Assembly: GCF_024362805.1 (NCBI RefSeq)
Contig: NZ_CP093299.1
Location: 992,001-1,056,000, forward strand
Direction of reading: 5' to 3'
Length of the DNA stretch: 64,000 bases
From: Salipaludibacillus sp. LMS25
GTDB taxonomy: Bacteria; Bacillota; Bacilli; Bacillales; Salisediminibacteriaceae
The notes under the pieces are model-generated. The model saw nothing but the letters and a program-made list of their open reading frames with translations. It searched no databases and was not told where the DNA came from. Shown here piece by piece: positions 29,375 to 38,339 of this stretch (the first letter of the stretch is position 1; every line of letters begins with the position of its first letter). A program made the translations under genes and the position numbers.

Positions 29375-29722
29375 ATGAATCAACAACAACCGCAAGCCGG
29401 CACGCAACAGCAATCTAAAATTCAAAATCCAAAGACACAAATTTCTGAGACACCTCAAATGAACGATAAAGATTACATTAATGATATTCTAACTATGGAA
29501 AAGTATATGACCAGTTCCTACTCCACCGCCATGAATGAAGCTAGTCATGAAACACTCTACATGGATATTGAGACTATTTGTACGGAAGCTCAGCGTTGCC
29601 AACGTGAACTATTTAATCTCATGTTTGAAAAAGGCTGGTATAGCTTAGAAGCTAGTGATGCTCAAAAGTTAGATCAATCTTATCAGCAATACCAAGGCTA
29701 CTCCAATCAGTTCCCATACTAA
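29375..29722 (+). CDS. CotF-family spore coat protein (second of two)
   Basis: A 115-residue protein with a Gln-rich start (MNQQQPQAGTQQQSKIQNPK) and a CotF domain (DYINDILTMEKYMTSSYSTA, MNEASHETLYMDIETICTEA, FNLMFEKGWYSLEASD). The GWYxLE motif is typical of the family. It ends in a Tyr-rich tail. Strong AGAGGAGGG site. Expected to be made in the mother cell late in sporulation. Confidence 0.85.
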   Translation: MNQQQPQAGTQQQSKIQNPKTQISETPQMNDKDYINDILTMEKYMTSSYSTAMNEASHETLYMDIETICTEAQRCQRELFNLMFEKGWYSLEASDAQKLDQSYQQYQGYSNQFPY

Positions 29723-29724
29723 TA

Positions 29725-29753
29725 AAAAGCTGGAGAGTTATTCTCCAGCTTTT
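29725..29753 (+). terminator. terminator of the coat-protein pair
   Basis: AAAAGCTGGAGA-gttat-TCTCCAGCTTTT directly follows the stop codon: an 8-bp stem and a short U-run. Confidence 0.85.
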
Positions 29754-29803
29754 ACCTTTGTTTACCGAGACTATTTTTTTATAAAACCGTCAAAACTAGT
29801 TAT

Positions 29804-30367
29804 ATGGTAAACGAAGTTATTTTATTAAGTACACTGACTGTAGGGTGTTTTGCTGAGTGGTTTCTCCACATGAAAAGAGATAATAAACGAAAGGAGGGAA
29901 TGAGACGAACCTTTCCCCATCACGCACTCACGACTATCGTATTTAGTCTATCTCTTTTCTTATGCTATTTACTCAAAGATACGTCCTCTGCTCAAGAAGG
30001 AACATTTATAAAATGGATCGGAATCAGTGTGTTTTTATATGGCAGTGTTATCCGTTGTTGGACGTATAGGTTGATGTACATCCATAGCAGGCATTTTCAC
30101 TTACCTCTTTATGAACGCCCACTGTACACACGTGGCCCATACCGTCACCACCGTCATCCCCTGCATACTAGCCTATTTCTCATGACACTGGGGAGCGGTT
30201 TATTAATTAGTAATCATTGGTTAGCAGCACCATTGATGTTTCTGTTAATCGGAAGTGCTCTCCATCCCATTATGCGTGATGAAGAACAATTCTTAACACA
30301 CAAATATGGGGATATTTATGCTTGCTGGTGTAAACACCGTTTCAGACTGCTTCCATTTTTCTATTGA
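29804..30367 (+). CDS. integral membrane methyltransferase-like protein (ICMT/PEMT fold)
   Basis: A 187-residue protein with four or five membrane helices. The C-terminal part has the isoprenylcysteine/phospholipid methyltransferase signature YTRGPYRHHRHPLHTSLFL followed by RDEEQFLTHKYGDIYACWCK. In this family these residues bind SAM near the membrane face. Many bacterial members lack a known substrate. The ATG at 29804 has no clear ribosome site, so the exact start is uncertain. Confidence 0.72.
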   Translation: MVNEVILLSTLTVGCFAEWFLHMKRDNKRKEGMRRTFPHHALTTIVFSLSLFLCYLLKDTSSAQEGTFIKWIGISVFLYGSVIRCWTYRLMYIHSRHFHLPLYERPLYTRGPYRHHRHPLHTSLFLMTLGSGLLISNHWLAAPLMFLLIGSALHPIMRDEEQFLTHKYGDIYACWCKHRFRLLPFFY

Positions 30368-30452
30368 TAACTCCTCATCGATTCTTTCTTTGATATTGGT
30401 GTCCATTTCATTTTTTAAGCCTGTCACAACGTGATGATAGGTTAATTTTTTA

Positions 30453-31754
30453 TTAAGAGCTTTTCTTTAAAAAACCTGTGTATTTTCTGTCAATAAGTTG
30501 GCTTTCAATTTGCTTCATTGTGTCAAGCGCCACCCCTACCACAATTAATAACCCTGTTCCTCCGATTTGAACAGCTGAAGGTAAGCCAGCTATTTGTGCA
30601 AACAAGATCGGTAAAATAGCAATTGTCGCAAGGAAAATAGAGCCTACGAATGTTAATCGATACAACACTTTCACAATGAATCTTTCCGTGGATTTTCCAG
30701 GTCTCACGCCAGGAATAAACCCATTTTGTTTTCTCAAGTTATCGGCCATCTGCTCAGGATTCATTTGAACCATCGTATAGAAATAAGAAAAAGCAATAAT
30801 AAGCAGAGCATAAATAACCATACCTGCCGGATGCGTGTAATCAAATACTTTAATCACCCAGCGAGCAACATCGTTTTGCTCCCCCACAATTCGGGCAATT
30901 GTAGAAGGAAAGATAAATAATGCCATTGCAAAGATAACAGGAATAACACCAGCGGCATTAACTTTTATCGGTATATGTGAAGCATCACCACCCGTAGGTT
31001 TCCTTCCAGAAATGAGTTTCTTAGCATATTGGATAGGTACTTTTCTAATGGCTTGTTGCACGAAAATAACGCCCACAACAAGACAAAGGATTGCAAGTAA
31101 TATAAGAAGAACTGTAATGACATTTAAAAATAGGCCATCCCCTGCATCTGCAAAATAAATGGTATAAAGTTGCATAACACCATTAGGTATGCCAGCTGCA
31201 ATTCCAGCAAAAATCATAATTGAGATCCCGTTCCCTACTCCTTTAGCGGTGATTTGCTCACCAAGCCAGAGTAAAAAGGCAGTCCCTGCTGTTAATACGA
31301 GAGCGATTGTTAAATATGTGATTACCGAAGGGTTAGGTACAAGCCCTGGCATAATATTATTAAATCCCATCGATAAACCGATTGCTTGTACAAAGGCAAT
31401 GACAATCGTACTGTAGCGAGTCACTTGAGCTAGTTTTTTCCGCCCTGCTTCTCCCTGCTTCGACCATTCGGAGAACTTTGGAACCACATCCATACGTAAC
31501 AACTGTACAATAATAGAAGCTGTAATATAAGGCATAATTCCAGTAGCAAAAATTGAGAAATTCTCTAAAGCCCCTCCACCAAACGCATTTAAAAAACCAA
31601 GAGCTCCCAGCCCATCAAAATTCAGGACATCTGCGTTTACACCTGGAGCAGGAATATGGGCCCCAATACGAAAGACAATTAATAATGACAAGGTAAAGAA
31701 AATCTTTTTACGTAAATCTTTCATTTTAAATATATTACTAATAGATTGAAACAT
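30453..31754 (-). CDS. secY: protein translocase subunit SecY (stand-alone copy)
   Basis: About 433 residues with ten membrane helices. Family hallmarks are FRIGAHIPAPGVN near the start, the plug/TM2 region AFGGGALENFSIFATGIMPY, RKVPIQYAKK, and ADNLRKQNGFIPGVRPG. It forms the Sec channel with SecEG. It stands alone here, with no ribosomal protein, adk or map genes, whereas housekeeping secY sits in the spc operon. It is therefore probably a second SecY. I use the ATG at 31754; a GTG three codons upstream is inside the AGGTGG site. Plug and hinge look intact, so it should be functional. Confidence 0.88.
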   Translation of the reverse strand: MFQSISNIFKMKDLRKKIFFTLSLLIVFRIGAHIPAPGVNADVLNFDGLGALGFLNAFGGGALENFSIFATGIMPYITASIIVQLLRMDVVPKFSEWSKQGEAGRKKLAQVTRYSTIVIAFVQAIGLSMGFNNIMPGLVPNPSVITYLTIALVLTAGTAFLLWLGEQITAKGVGNGISIMIFAGIAAGIPNGVMQLYTIYFADAGDGLFLNVITVLLILLAILCLVVGVIFVQQAIRKVPIQYAKKLISGRKPTGGDASHIPIKVNAAGVIPVIFAMALFIFPSTIARIVGEQNDVARWVIKVFDYTHPAGMVIYALLIIAFSYFYTMVQMNPEQMADNLRKQNGFIPGVRPGKSTERFIVKVLYRLTFVGSIFLATIAILPILFAQIAGLPSAVQIGGTGLLIVVGVALDTMKQIESQLIDRKYTGFLKKSS

Positions 31755-32169
31755 TGTGGCCACCTCATAATATTAAGACGTATGTATATTTTTACTAATT
31801 TATAGAATACCATAAATTTCAACGAAAGCTAGTCTCTTTTTGCATTTTCGACAAAAGTGATATTATTTCGCCAATTCGTGAGCGTTTTCAAGCTCTGTGT
31901 TTAATTATTTTCACTATCACACTCTAAAGAGAAAAAACCATCCGGTCAGGGATGAAAGGGAAACTTGGTGGGGAAATTCACGACTGCGTTTCCATATACT
32001 GAGGGACTGAATAACTGAGGGAGAAAACGTGTGACTGAGCTCCATATTAGAGGTGGATCGAGTAACTAAGCGAGGCAACTCTAGCTAAGTTTTCCTGGCT
32101 GAGACGGACTTAGTGTGAGTCTTAACATACCTGAACCAACATCTATATTTCAGATTTTTTATGCAACAT
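31755..32169. other. gap with degenerate tandem motif
   Basis: No gene is visible. On the minus strand, between 31930 and 32110, two near copies of a unit of about 32 bases occur: CTTAGTTACTCGATCCACCT and CTCAGTTATTCAGTCCCTC, each followed by a TATGGA stretch. They look like a decayed repeat. The rest is featureless. Confidence 0.35.
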
Positions 32170-32330
32170 AAAGCTAAGCTTCAATCAGTGGGAGATTTCC
32201 TTCATCCCTCCCACTGATTGTTCATTTAACTTATGGGACCTTTAGGGGCAGTTTATCCCCCACCTAAACGTTTCGACCTTCTAAAGTTTTGAAGTGGGGG
32301 TTTTACTGCCCCCTTAAGAGTGGGATAAAA
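32170..32330 (+). repeat. type-1 hairpin repeat, copy B
   Basis: Full copy from AAAGCTAAGCTTCAATCAG to CTTAAGAGTGGGATAAA, with both hairpins. It is bordered by ATAAA on each side as in all copies. It is directly followed by a type-2 repeat. Confidence 0.9.
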
Positions 32331-32334
32331 CGAA

Positions 32335-32483
32335 CCTTCAATCAGTGAGAGTCCGTTCTTCTCCTACTGATTGAAGGTTGAGTGAATCAGGACCTGAGCG
32401 TCCATTATCTCCCGCCTATGTAGATTTTTCTCTCTTCTCTCTTCTCTCTTTTCAGGCCGGAGTTTTTCTGGCGGTTAGCTGTG
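32335..32483 (+). repeat. type-2 hairpin repeat
   Basis: It starts CTTCAATCAGTGAGAGTCCG and continues with a loop and CTACTGATTGAAGG, then GTTGAGTGAATCAGGAC, CTCCCGCC and, after a TCTCTTC-rich spacer, GCCGGAG...GGCGGTTAG. It shares the opening hairpin with type-1 repeats but has a different second half. Other copies are at 41217 and 61483. Confidence 0.75.
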
Positions 32484-32547
32484 ATTTTTAAAAACGATGC
32501 AACAAATCATCACTGGCATAGTTTACATATAATGACCCAATTAAATT

Positions 32548-33822
32548 TTAACGACTAAACACAGCTTTTTTATTCATGTTTTCCAACTTCTCTAACTGTG
32601 CCCCTGTCACAGGATAAATGGTGATAGAATCATTAAGTTTGGTCATCGTACTGATCACTTCTCGCTCGTTGCCAGTGAGTAATACTGCCTCTTTCCCTTC
32701 GTGATATACTATATTAGACAACGTATCAATCGACCGGATCCCTTCTAACTGCAACGTTAATTGCTTTCCGGTTACAAACCATATTTTTGTCTGTTTAGCA
32801 GTAAATGAATTATTCTCTTCCAAACTAACAGGATCTTTAAAAATATCCGGCTGTCGCTCACTCGTGTGGGACAAATGGTTAACAAGGTCTTCCACAATGG
32901 CACTAGCTGTTGGAAATTTACCGGCTCCCGGTCCTTGAAAAGCAATCGACCCTACAATACTTCCCACTATATGAATCCCATTATTAACGTCTTCTACTGC
33001 GTAAAGAGGATGATCGGCTAAAATCAGATGAGGACGTATAGAAGCCACAGGCTGTCCCTTTACATTCGCTATGGCTGCCACATGTTTAATTCGCCCGCCT
33101 ATTTTTTCTGCAAGGGCTAAGTCCTCAAGCCCAATTTCTCTAATACCTATAGGAATAGCACTCTGCCACACAGGTGATCGGCCATATAGCCATTGACTGA
33201 AGATCGTCGTTTTAAAATACGCATCCCAGCCATCCACGTCTTTATCAGGGACGGCCTCCGCATAGCCTTTTTCCTGCGCTTCAGCTAAAGCAACATCAAA
33301 CGCCGCTCCTTCCTCTCTCATTTTCGTTAAAATGAAATTAGACGTCCCATTCACAATGCCTTCCAATCGTAAAATATCATTCGTTTTTAACGTGTGACGA
33401 ATGCTGGACAAAACGGGGATACCACCAGCTACCGCAGCTTCGTAATATAATCGACAGTTGTTTGCTTCCGCTAATGGCAAAAGCGTTTCTCCATGTTTTG
33501 CAACTAATTCTTTATTCGCTGTTATGACAGTTATTCCTTTGCTTAATAACCCGTGCACATAAGGATAGCCTGTTTCAGCATCTGGTGACACTTCAATGAC
33601 CACATCTAAATCAGCCGCAATTATCTCTTCAAAACGATCCGTTACCTTTGTATCGTTGGCTACATGACGTTTACGCGCAGCATCTTTTACAAGAATAATG
33701 GGTATTTGAAAGTCACTCCCTATTAAATAAGTTATTTTTTCTCTTTTTGTCACCAGTGTTTCATAGACACCACTTCCCACTGTCCCAAAGCCGATGATGC
33801 CTAATTTTTTCACCTTGCTCAT
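32548..33822 (-). CDS. hom: homoserine dehydrogenase
   Basis: About 424 residues. The NAD(P)-binding motif is GIIGFGTVGSGVYETL at the N-terminus. The catalytic domain contains VNGTSNFILTKMREEG, EAQEKGYAEAVPDKDVDGWD and GPGAGKFPTASAIVEDL. It reduces aspartate semialdehyde to homoserine. The C-terminal part does not look like the usual ACT domain, so threonine feedback may be absent. That would fit a copy dedicated to methionine. I use the ATG at 33822 (AGGGGG in front). It is last in a SAM-riboswitch operon and overlaps no neighbour. Confidence 0.9.
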   Translation of the reverse strand: MSKVKKLGIIGFGTVGSGVYETLVTKREKITYLIGSDFQIPIILVKDAARKRHVANDTKVTDRFEEIIAADLDVVIEVSPDAETGYPYVHGLLSKGITVITANKELVAKHGETLLPLAEANNCRLYYEAAVAGGIPVLSSIRHTLKTNDILRLEGIVNGTSNFILTKMREEGAAFDVALAEAQEKGYAEAVPDKDVDGWDAYFKTTIFSQWLYGRSPVWQSAIPIGIREIGLEDLALAEKIGGRIKHVAAIANVKGQPVASIRPHLILADHPLYAVEDVNNGIHIVGSIVGSIAFQGPGAGKFPTASAIVEDLVNHLSHTSERQPDIFKDPVSLEENNSFTAKQTKIWFVTGKQLTLQLEGIRSIDTLSNIVYHEGKEAVLLTGNEREVISTMTKLNDSITIYPVTGAQLEKLENMNKKAVFSR

Positions 33823-33836
33823 CACTTTAGTCCCCC

Positions 33837-35546
33837 TCATTGCTTTTTTCTTAGCTCTTGCTCCTTAAGTACTCGTCGTAATATTTTTCCGCTAATCTTC
33901 GTTTTTGGTAGTTCATCAACGATCTCGATTTCTTTTGGAGCAGCATGGGCAGCCAATTTAAGCTTGACGAATTGACGAATAGCTTCTTTTAAGGCATCGC
34001 TAGCTGTATACCCCTTATTAATCGTAATAAAGGCTTTAATAATATTTCCTCTCAGTTGATCTGGCTTTCCAATCACGCCTGCTTCGCACACAGCTGGGTG
34101 CTCAATTAATTTACTTTCCACTTCAAATGGTCCTACTTGTTCACCCGATGTTTTTATCAAATCGTCATCACGTCCCTGAAAGAACACATAGCCTTCGTCA
34201 TCTTGATAAGCATTGTCACCTGATAGGTACCAGCCATTGTCTGTAAAATATGAGTTATATTTTTCTCTGTTTTTCCAAATTGTTTTCATCATCCCAGGCC
34301 AAGACGCTTTCACAGCTAATTTACCTACTTCCCCTGCCGGTAACGGGTTATTATTTTCATCAAGTATACCTACTTTGATCCCTGGAAATGCCCGCCCCAT
34401 CGACCCTGGCTTAATCGGCTGTGAAGGTAAATTAACGATCAGATGCCCGCCTGTTTCTGTCATCCACCACGTGTCATGAATACGGACATTAAAGGTTTCC
34501 TTTGCCCAGTAAATGGCTTCAGGATTTAATGGTTCACCAACGCTAAGGACGTGACGAAGACTTGATAAATCATACGCTTCATGGGTATTTCCTTCACTCA
34601 TAAGTAAACGAAAAGCTGTTGGAGCACTATACCAAATTGACACTTTGAACCGCTCAATCAGTTCATACCATGCTTTAGCTTCAAAACGTCCTCCGTGAAT
34701 CACGACTGTTGCTCTGTTAAGCCATGGGGCAAATACCCCATAGACACTGCCAGTCACCCACCCAGGGTGCGAGGTGCACCAAAAAACATCATCATCATGG
34801 ACATCTAGCACCCATTTTCCAGAAATATAATGATGAGAAAGCGCTCTTTGAGCATGTAGCACTCCTTTTGGTTTACCCGTTGATCCAGACGTGTAATGAA
34901 TGAGCATGCCATCCTCTTCTTCAAGCCATACGATAGGAGACGCTGTATCTGCATCAGCAAGGCCCCGCCCTTCTTCTCTTAATTCATGAATATGCCATGT
35001 TTTTTTTAGGGAAGGAAGCTCGTTGAACGGCACTCGTTTCGCTAATGTCTCATCCGTAATTAAGTATTGTGCTTCACAATCGTACATCCGTTCTTTAACA
35101 GCCTCTTCCATGAAAGCTTCAAATAAGGGGCCAGCTATTGCCCCCACTTTAATAGCTGCAAGAATGGAAAAGTAACAATCCGGAGACTTAGGTAGGAAAA
35201 TAAACACTCTGTCTCCCTTTTCGACTCCTGCCTGTTTTAACACGTTGGCATATTGATCCGTAATCGCCTTAACGTCAGAAAATGTATACGTTTCTTCTGA
35301 ATGGCCATCGGTGAATAACAGCGCCTTCTTATCGCCATAACCGTCATCTACATGCCGATCAATACATTCATAGGCAGCATTCCAACGATCATTAGGGGCT
35401 TCTGACAGGCCATTGACAGCGTCCTTCCATGAAAAGGTATTGAGCACGTCTTTATAATCTGTCAAGCTAGCACTCTCTCTATCTTGTTGTCTTGGATAGA
35501 TAATGGTTTGTCGGTTACTATGCGATGCTGTGTTAGCTCCCATCAT
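33837..35546 (-). CDS. acetyl-CoA synthetase-like AMP-forming enzyme
   Basis: A 569-residue ANL-superfamily ligase, close to AcsA. Motifs are HYTSGSTGKPKGVLH (A3), DTWWMTETGG (A5), FFQGRDDDLIKTSGEQVGPF (A8) and PKTKISGKILRRVL with the catalytic Lys (A10). It activates acetate or a similar short acid to acyl-CoA. The first ATG overlaps the end of the upstream ATPase gene. Its place among methionine genes suggests it feeds acyl-CoA for homoserine acylation or recovers acetate released by the MetY reaction (inference). The B. subtilis-type acsA neighbours (acuABC) are absent. Confidence 0.85.
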   Translation of the reverse strand: MMGANTASHSNRQTIIYPRQQDRESASLTDYKDVLNTFSWKDAVNGLSEAPNDRWNAAYECIDRHVDDGYGDKKALLFTDGHSEETYTFSDVKAITDQYANVLKQAGVEKGDRVFIFLPKSPDCYFSILAAIKVGAIAGPLFEAFMEEAVKERMYDCEAQYLITDETLAKRVPFNELPSLKKTWHIHELREEGRGLADADTASPIVWLEEEDGMLIHYTSGSTGKPKGVLHAQRALSHHYISGKWVLDVHDDDVFWCTSHPGWVTGSVYGVFAPWLNRATVVIHGGRFEAKAWYELIERFKVSIWYSAPTAFRLLMSEGNTHEAYDLSSLRHVLSVGEPLNPEAIYWAKETFNVRIHDTWWMTETGGHLIVNLPSQPIKPGSMGRAFPGIKVGILDENNNPLPAGEVGKLAVKASWPGMMKTIWKNREKYNSYFTDNGWYLSGDNAYQDDEGYVFFQGRDDDLIKTSGEQVGPFEVESKLIEHPAVCEAGVIGKPDQLRGNIIKAFITINKGYTASDALKEAIRQFVKLKLAAHAAPKEIEIVDELPKTKISGKILRRVLKEQELRKKQ

Positions 35547-36310
35547 TAAGCCTCCCTTATGTGTTTTTGAGATGTCGATGCTACTTTCTTGGTTACTTCC
35601 AAACTGTCTATAATATCTTCTTTAAGTTTCGCTAGCCCAGCATCTCCCTTTGAGCGAGGCTTCGGCTGCTTCACTTCGATGTTTTTATATAGTTCTCCAG
35701 GCTGACCCTTTAATATAATGACGCGGTCACACAATGTTAAAGCTTCATCAATATCATGAGTCACAATGACCATAGTGGGTTGATAACTTTGCCATAAATC
35801 CAGCAGCATATCTTGCAATTGTAATTTAGTAAAAGCATCCAATGCGCTAAATGGTTCATCTAATAACAGCGTGTCTGGCTCAGTGACAAGTGCTCTTGCG
35901 ATGGCTGTACGCTGAGCCATCCCTCCGGATAACTGCTTCGGGTAATAGTGCTCAAACCCTTCAAGTCCAACGTCTTGTAATAATTCCCTTGCTTTTCTTT
36001 TATTTTCTTTTGCTTTTCCTTCTAAGCCAAAGCACACGTTTTCTATCACGGTTAACCACGGCATAAGTCTTGGTTCCTGAAAGATAAGCCCCAGATCCTT
36101 CGATGTCCCACGACGTACCTGACCATTAATCTCAATCGTGCCATCATATCCAGTATCAAGCCCTGAGATGGCTCTTAAAATCGTACTTTTCCCACAACCA
36201 CTTGTTCCTAATAGACCGACAATTTCGCCTTTTTTAGCTTTAAAAGAGACGTGTTGTACCGCTGGTTCCCCGTTGAACACTCTGCTGACATGTTGAATTT
36301 TAATACTCAT
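35546..36310 (-). CDS. ABC transporter ATPase, nitrate/sulfonate/taurine type
   Basis: A 254-residue ATPase with Walker A GTSGCGKSTILRAI, signature LSGGMAQRTAIARAL and Walker B LLLDEPFSALD, as in SsuB/TauB. It pairs with the permease and binding protein upstream. The stop overlaps the start of the ligase gene. Family membership does not fix the substrate. The SAM-riboswitch context argues for a sulfur compound or methionine precursor. Confidence 0.88.
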   Translation of the reverse strand: MSIKIQHVSRVFNGEPAVQHVSFKAKKGEIVGLLGTSGCGKSTILRAISGLDTGYDGTIEINGQVRRGTSKDLGLIFQEPRLMPWLTVIENVCFGLEGKAKENKRKARELLQDVGLEGFEHYYPKQLSGGMAQRTAIARALVTEPDTLLLDEPFSALDAFTKLQLQDMLLDLWQSYQPTMVIVTHDIDEALTLCDRVIILKGQPGELYKNIEVKQPKPRSKGDAGLAKLKEDIIDSLEVTKKVASTSQKHIREA

Positions 36311-36328
36311 TCTTCCCGTCTCCTTTCG

Positions 36329-37183
36329 CTATTTAGAACTTTCAATGCGGTCTTGCCAGTGCAAAGCCCTTGTCTGAAGTTTCTTAAGTGCGTAATCTGT
36401 GATTTTACCTAAAATAGCAAATAAAATAATGCTGGCTAAAATTAATTGAGGCTGTAAGGTATTTTGACCTAAGACGAGTAAATAGCCTAGCCCTTGGCTA
36501 GCTCCCATTAATTCAGCCGCCACCACAAACATCCAGCCTAAACCTAACCCACTTCGTAAGCCCGTTAAAAAAGAAGGCATTGATGCCGGTAGAATAATTC
36601 GTCGCACGAGTTGAAATGAAGAAAAACCATATGTTTTCCCTACTTCAATTAGCTTTCGATCGACTGATTGTATCCCGCCTACAATATTTAGATAGACTGG
36701 GAAGAACACACCTACAGCGATTAATGTCACTTTAGATGGTTCACCAATTCCGAGCCAGAGGATAAACAACGGAACCCACGCTAAAGATGGGATAGCACGA
36801 AAAGCCTGAATTAACGGATCAAACAACGCTTCTAGTTTTCGTGACATCCCAACTAGTGAACCAAGCGCTACTGCTGCTAAAGAACCCCAAATAAAGCCCC
36901 AAAATATACGGTATAAAGTGATTGAGCTATGTTGCCACAATGTCCCTTCCACTGCCATTGATGTGATAGCCTGAACAATATCACTAGGAGATGGCAATAG
37001 ATGACTTTCTACATAATTAAACCTTGTAACAATTTCCCAAACGAGGATAAGCGTTAAAGGTAACACAAGTGAGAGACCTACGTTTCTAAGAAAGATCGGC
37101 TTTATTGGTTTTAAGTTTTTCTTCCCCTTTAACGTGACGGCTTCTACCGATCTTTTTTTTATTTGTCCTTCTGAAATAGCCAT
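36329..37183 (-). CDS. ABC transporter permease, nitrate/sulfonate/taurine type
   Basis: About 284 residues with six membrane helices. The coupling motif is EVGKTYGFSSFQLVRRIILP, typical of SsuC/TauC permeases. The ATG at 37183 follows AGGGGGAG; 25 upstream codons in frame lack a ribosome site. It forms the membrane channel of the importer encoded at 35546-38287. Confidence 0.88.
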   Translation of the reverse strand: MAISEGQIKKRSVEAVTLKGKKNLKPIKPIFLRNVGLSLVLPLTLILVWEIVTRFNYVESHLLPSPSDIVQAITSMAVEGTLWQHSSITLYRIFWGFIWGSLAAVALGSLVGMSRKLEALFDPLIQAFRAIPSLAWVPLFILWLGIGEPSKVTLIAVGVFFPVYLNIVGGIQSVDRKLIEVGKTYGFSSFQLVRRIILPASMPSFLTGLRSGLGLGWMFVVAAELMGASQGLGYLLVLGQNTLQPQLILASIILFAILGKITDYALKKLQTRALHWQDRIESSK

Positions 37184-37248
37184 GAGCCATCTCCCCCTTA
37201 AAGAAGATACATTTATTCTTAATTTTCGTAATATTCCGATTATATAGA

Positions 37249-37290
37249 TGACACACATCCTAGAAGTTAAATCATCGGATATGTGTCATT
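37249..37290. terminator. intercistronic hairpin between binding protein and permease
   Basis: GATGACACACATCC and GGATATGTGTCAT form a 12-13 bp stem with one mismatch. The U-run is on the + side only, so on the operon transcript it may act as a stability hairpin or partial terminator. That would favour high output of the binding protein. Confidence 0.5.
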
Positions 37291-37294
37291 TTTA

Positions 37295-38287
37295 TTACTG
37301 TTTAATCACTGCCTCTGCAAAAGATGAGTCAATTAACTCATTTACGAGTGCCTCAATATCTACCCCATCGTCTAAATTACCTGACTCTTGAAGGACAACA
37401 CCTGCTTCTGTAATGCTTTCTCGCTGAGCGTCACCTGGGATTGGATTGTCAAAGTTATTTCTCTCCAATTGTAAAGCTGCTACCTCAGGATCAATTTCCG
37501 CTTCTTGAACGATAATGTCAATCGTCTCGTCCGGATGATCCTCAACCCACTGTCTTGCTTTTTCATACGCTTCAATTACTTTCTCCACGACTTCTGGATG
37601 CTCATCTGCAAAATCTTCTCTTACATTCAAAAATCCGTACGTGTTAAATGCTTCATTTCTATAAAACAACTCTGCATTCGTTTCTAACTCTTGTCGTGCC
37701 ATGTGAGGATCTAAGCCCGCCCATGCATCAACATCTCCATTGGCGAGAGCATTAGCGCCATCGCTATGTTGCAAAGGAACCACTTCTATATCGCTCTCTG
37801 AAAGACCAACTTCATTTAGTGCTCGAATGAGGAAAATGTATGGGTCCGTCCCTAATGTTGCTGCCACGCGCTGTCCTTCAAGATCTTCCACACTGTCAAT
37901 ATCACTATCTTCATTCGTCACAAGCGCGGTCCATTCTGGTTGAGAATAGATATAGACATTTTTGATAGGTGTCCCATTGCTCTTTGCCATAAGCGCTGCT
38001 GCTCCAGCTGTTGAGCCAAAATCCACACTACCCCCAGCTAAAAATTCCAGTGCTCGGTTACTCCCTTGGCTAAAGACATACTCAATCTCTATTCCATCAC
38101 CTTCAAAAGCTTCTTCTAAATAGCCATTTTCTTTTAAGACGAGGCTCGTCGGTGAGTAATGAGCATAATCAATTGTAATTTTATCAAGTGAAGACGAATT
38201 ATCCGCCTCGGTGTCGTCGTTACAAGCCGCTAATAAAGCCCCTGCGGAAAGGATTAATAAACTTGAAAGTACCCGTTTAATCGCCAT
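37295..38287 (-). CDS. substrate-binding lipoprotein, aliphatic sulfonate (SsuA) type
   Basis: A 330-residue lipoprotein. The signal ends LLAAC (Cys near residue 22), then an acidic linker. The binding domain starts ITIDYAHYSPTSLVLKENGY and contains LAGGSVDFGSTAGAAALMAK and GDVDAWAGLDPHMARQELE, the NMT1/SsuA-like fold. It should capture a sulfonate or related small molecule outside the cell. It follows metY by 52 bases and shares its riboswitch control. Confidence 0.87.
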   Translation of the reverse strand: MAIKRVLSSLLILSAGALLAACNDDTEADNSSSLDKITIDYAHYSPTSLVLKENGYLEEAFEGDGIEIEYVFSQGSNRALEFLAGGSVDFGSTAGAAALMAKSNGTPIKNVYIYSQPEWTALVTNEDSDIDSVEDLEGQRVAATLGTDPYIFLIRALNEVGLSESDIEVVPLQHSDGANALANGDVDAWAGLDPHMARQELETNAELFYRNEAFNTYGFLNVREDFADEHPEVVEKVIEAYEKARQWVEDHPDETIDIIVQEAEIDPEVAALQLERNNFDNPIPGDAQRESITEAGVVLQESGNLDDGVDIEALVNELIDSSFAEAVIKQ

Positions 38288-38339
38288 TCGTCATCGCTCC
38301 ATTTCAATTCTGTTATTGTCTTTGTTGAAAAATCCTACA

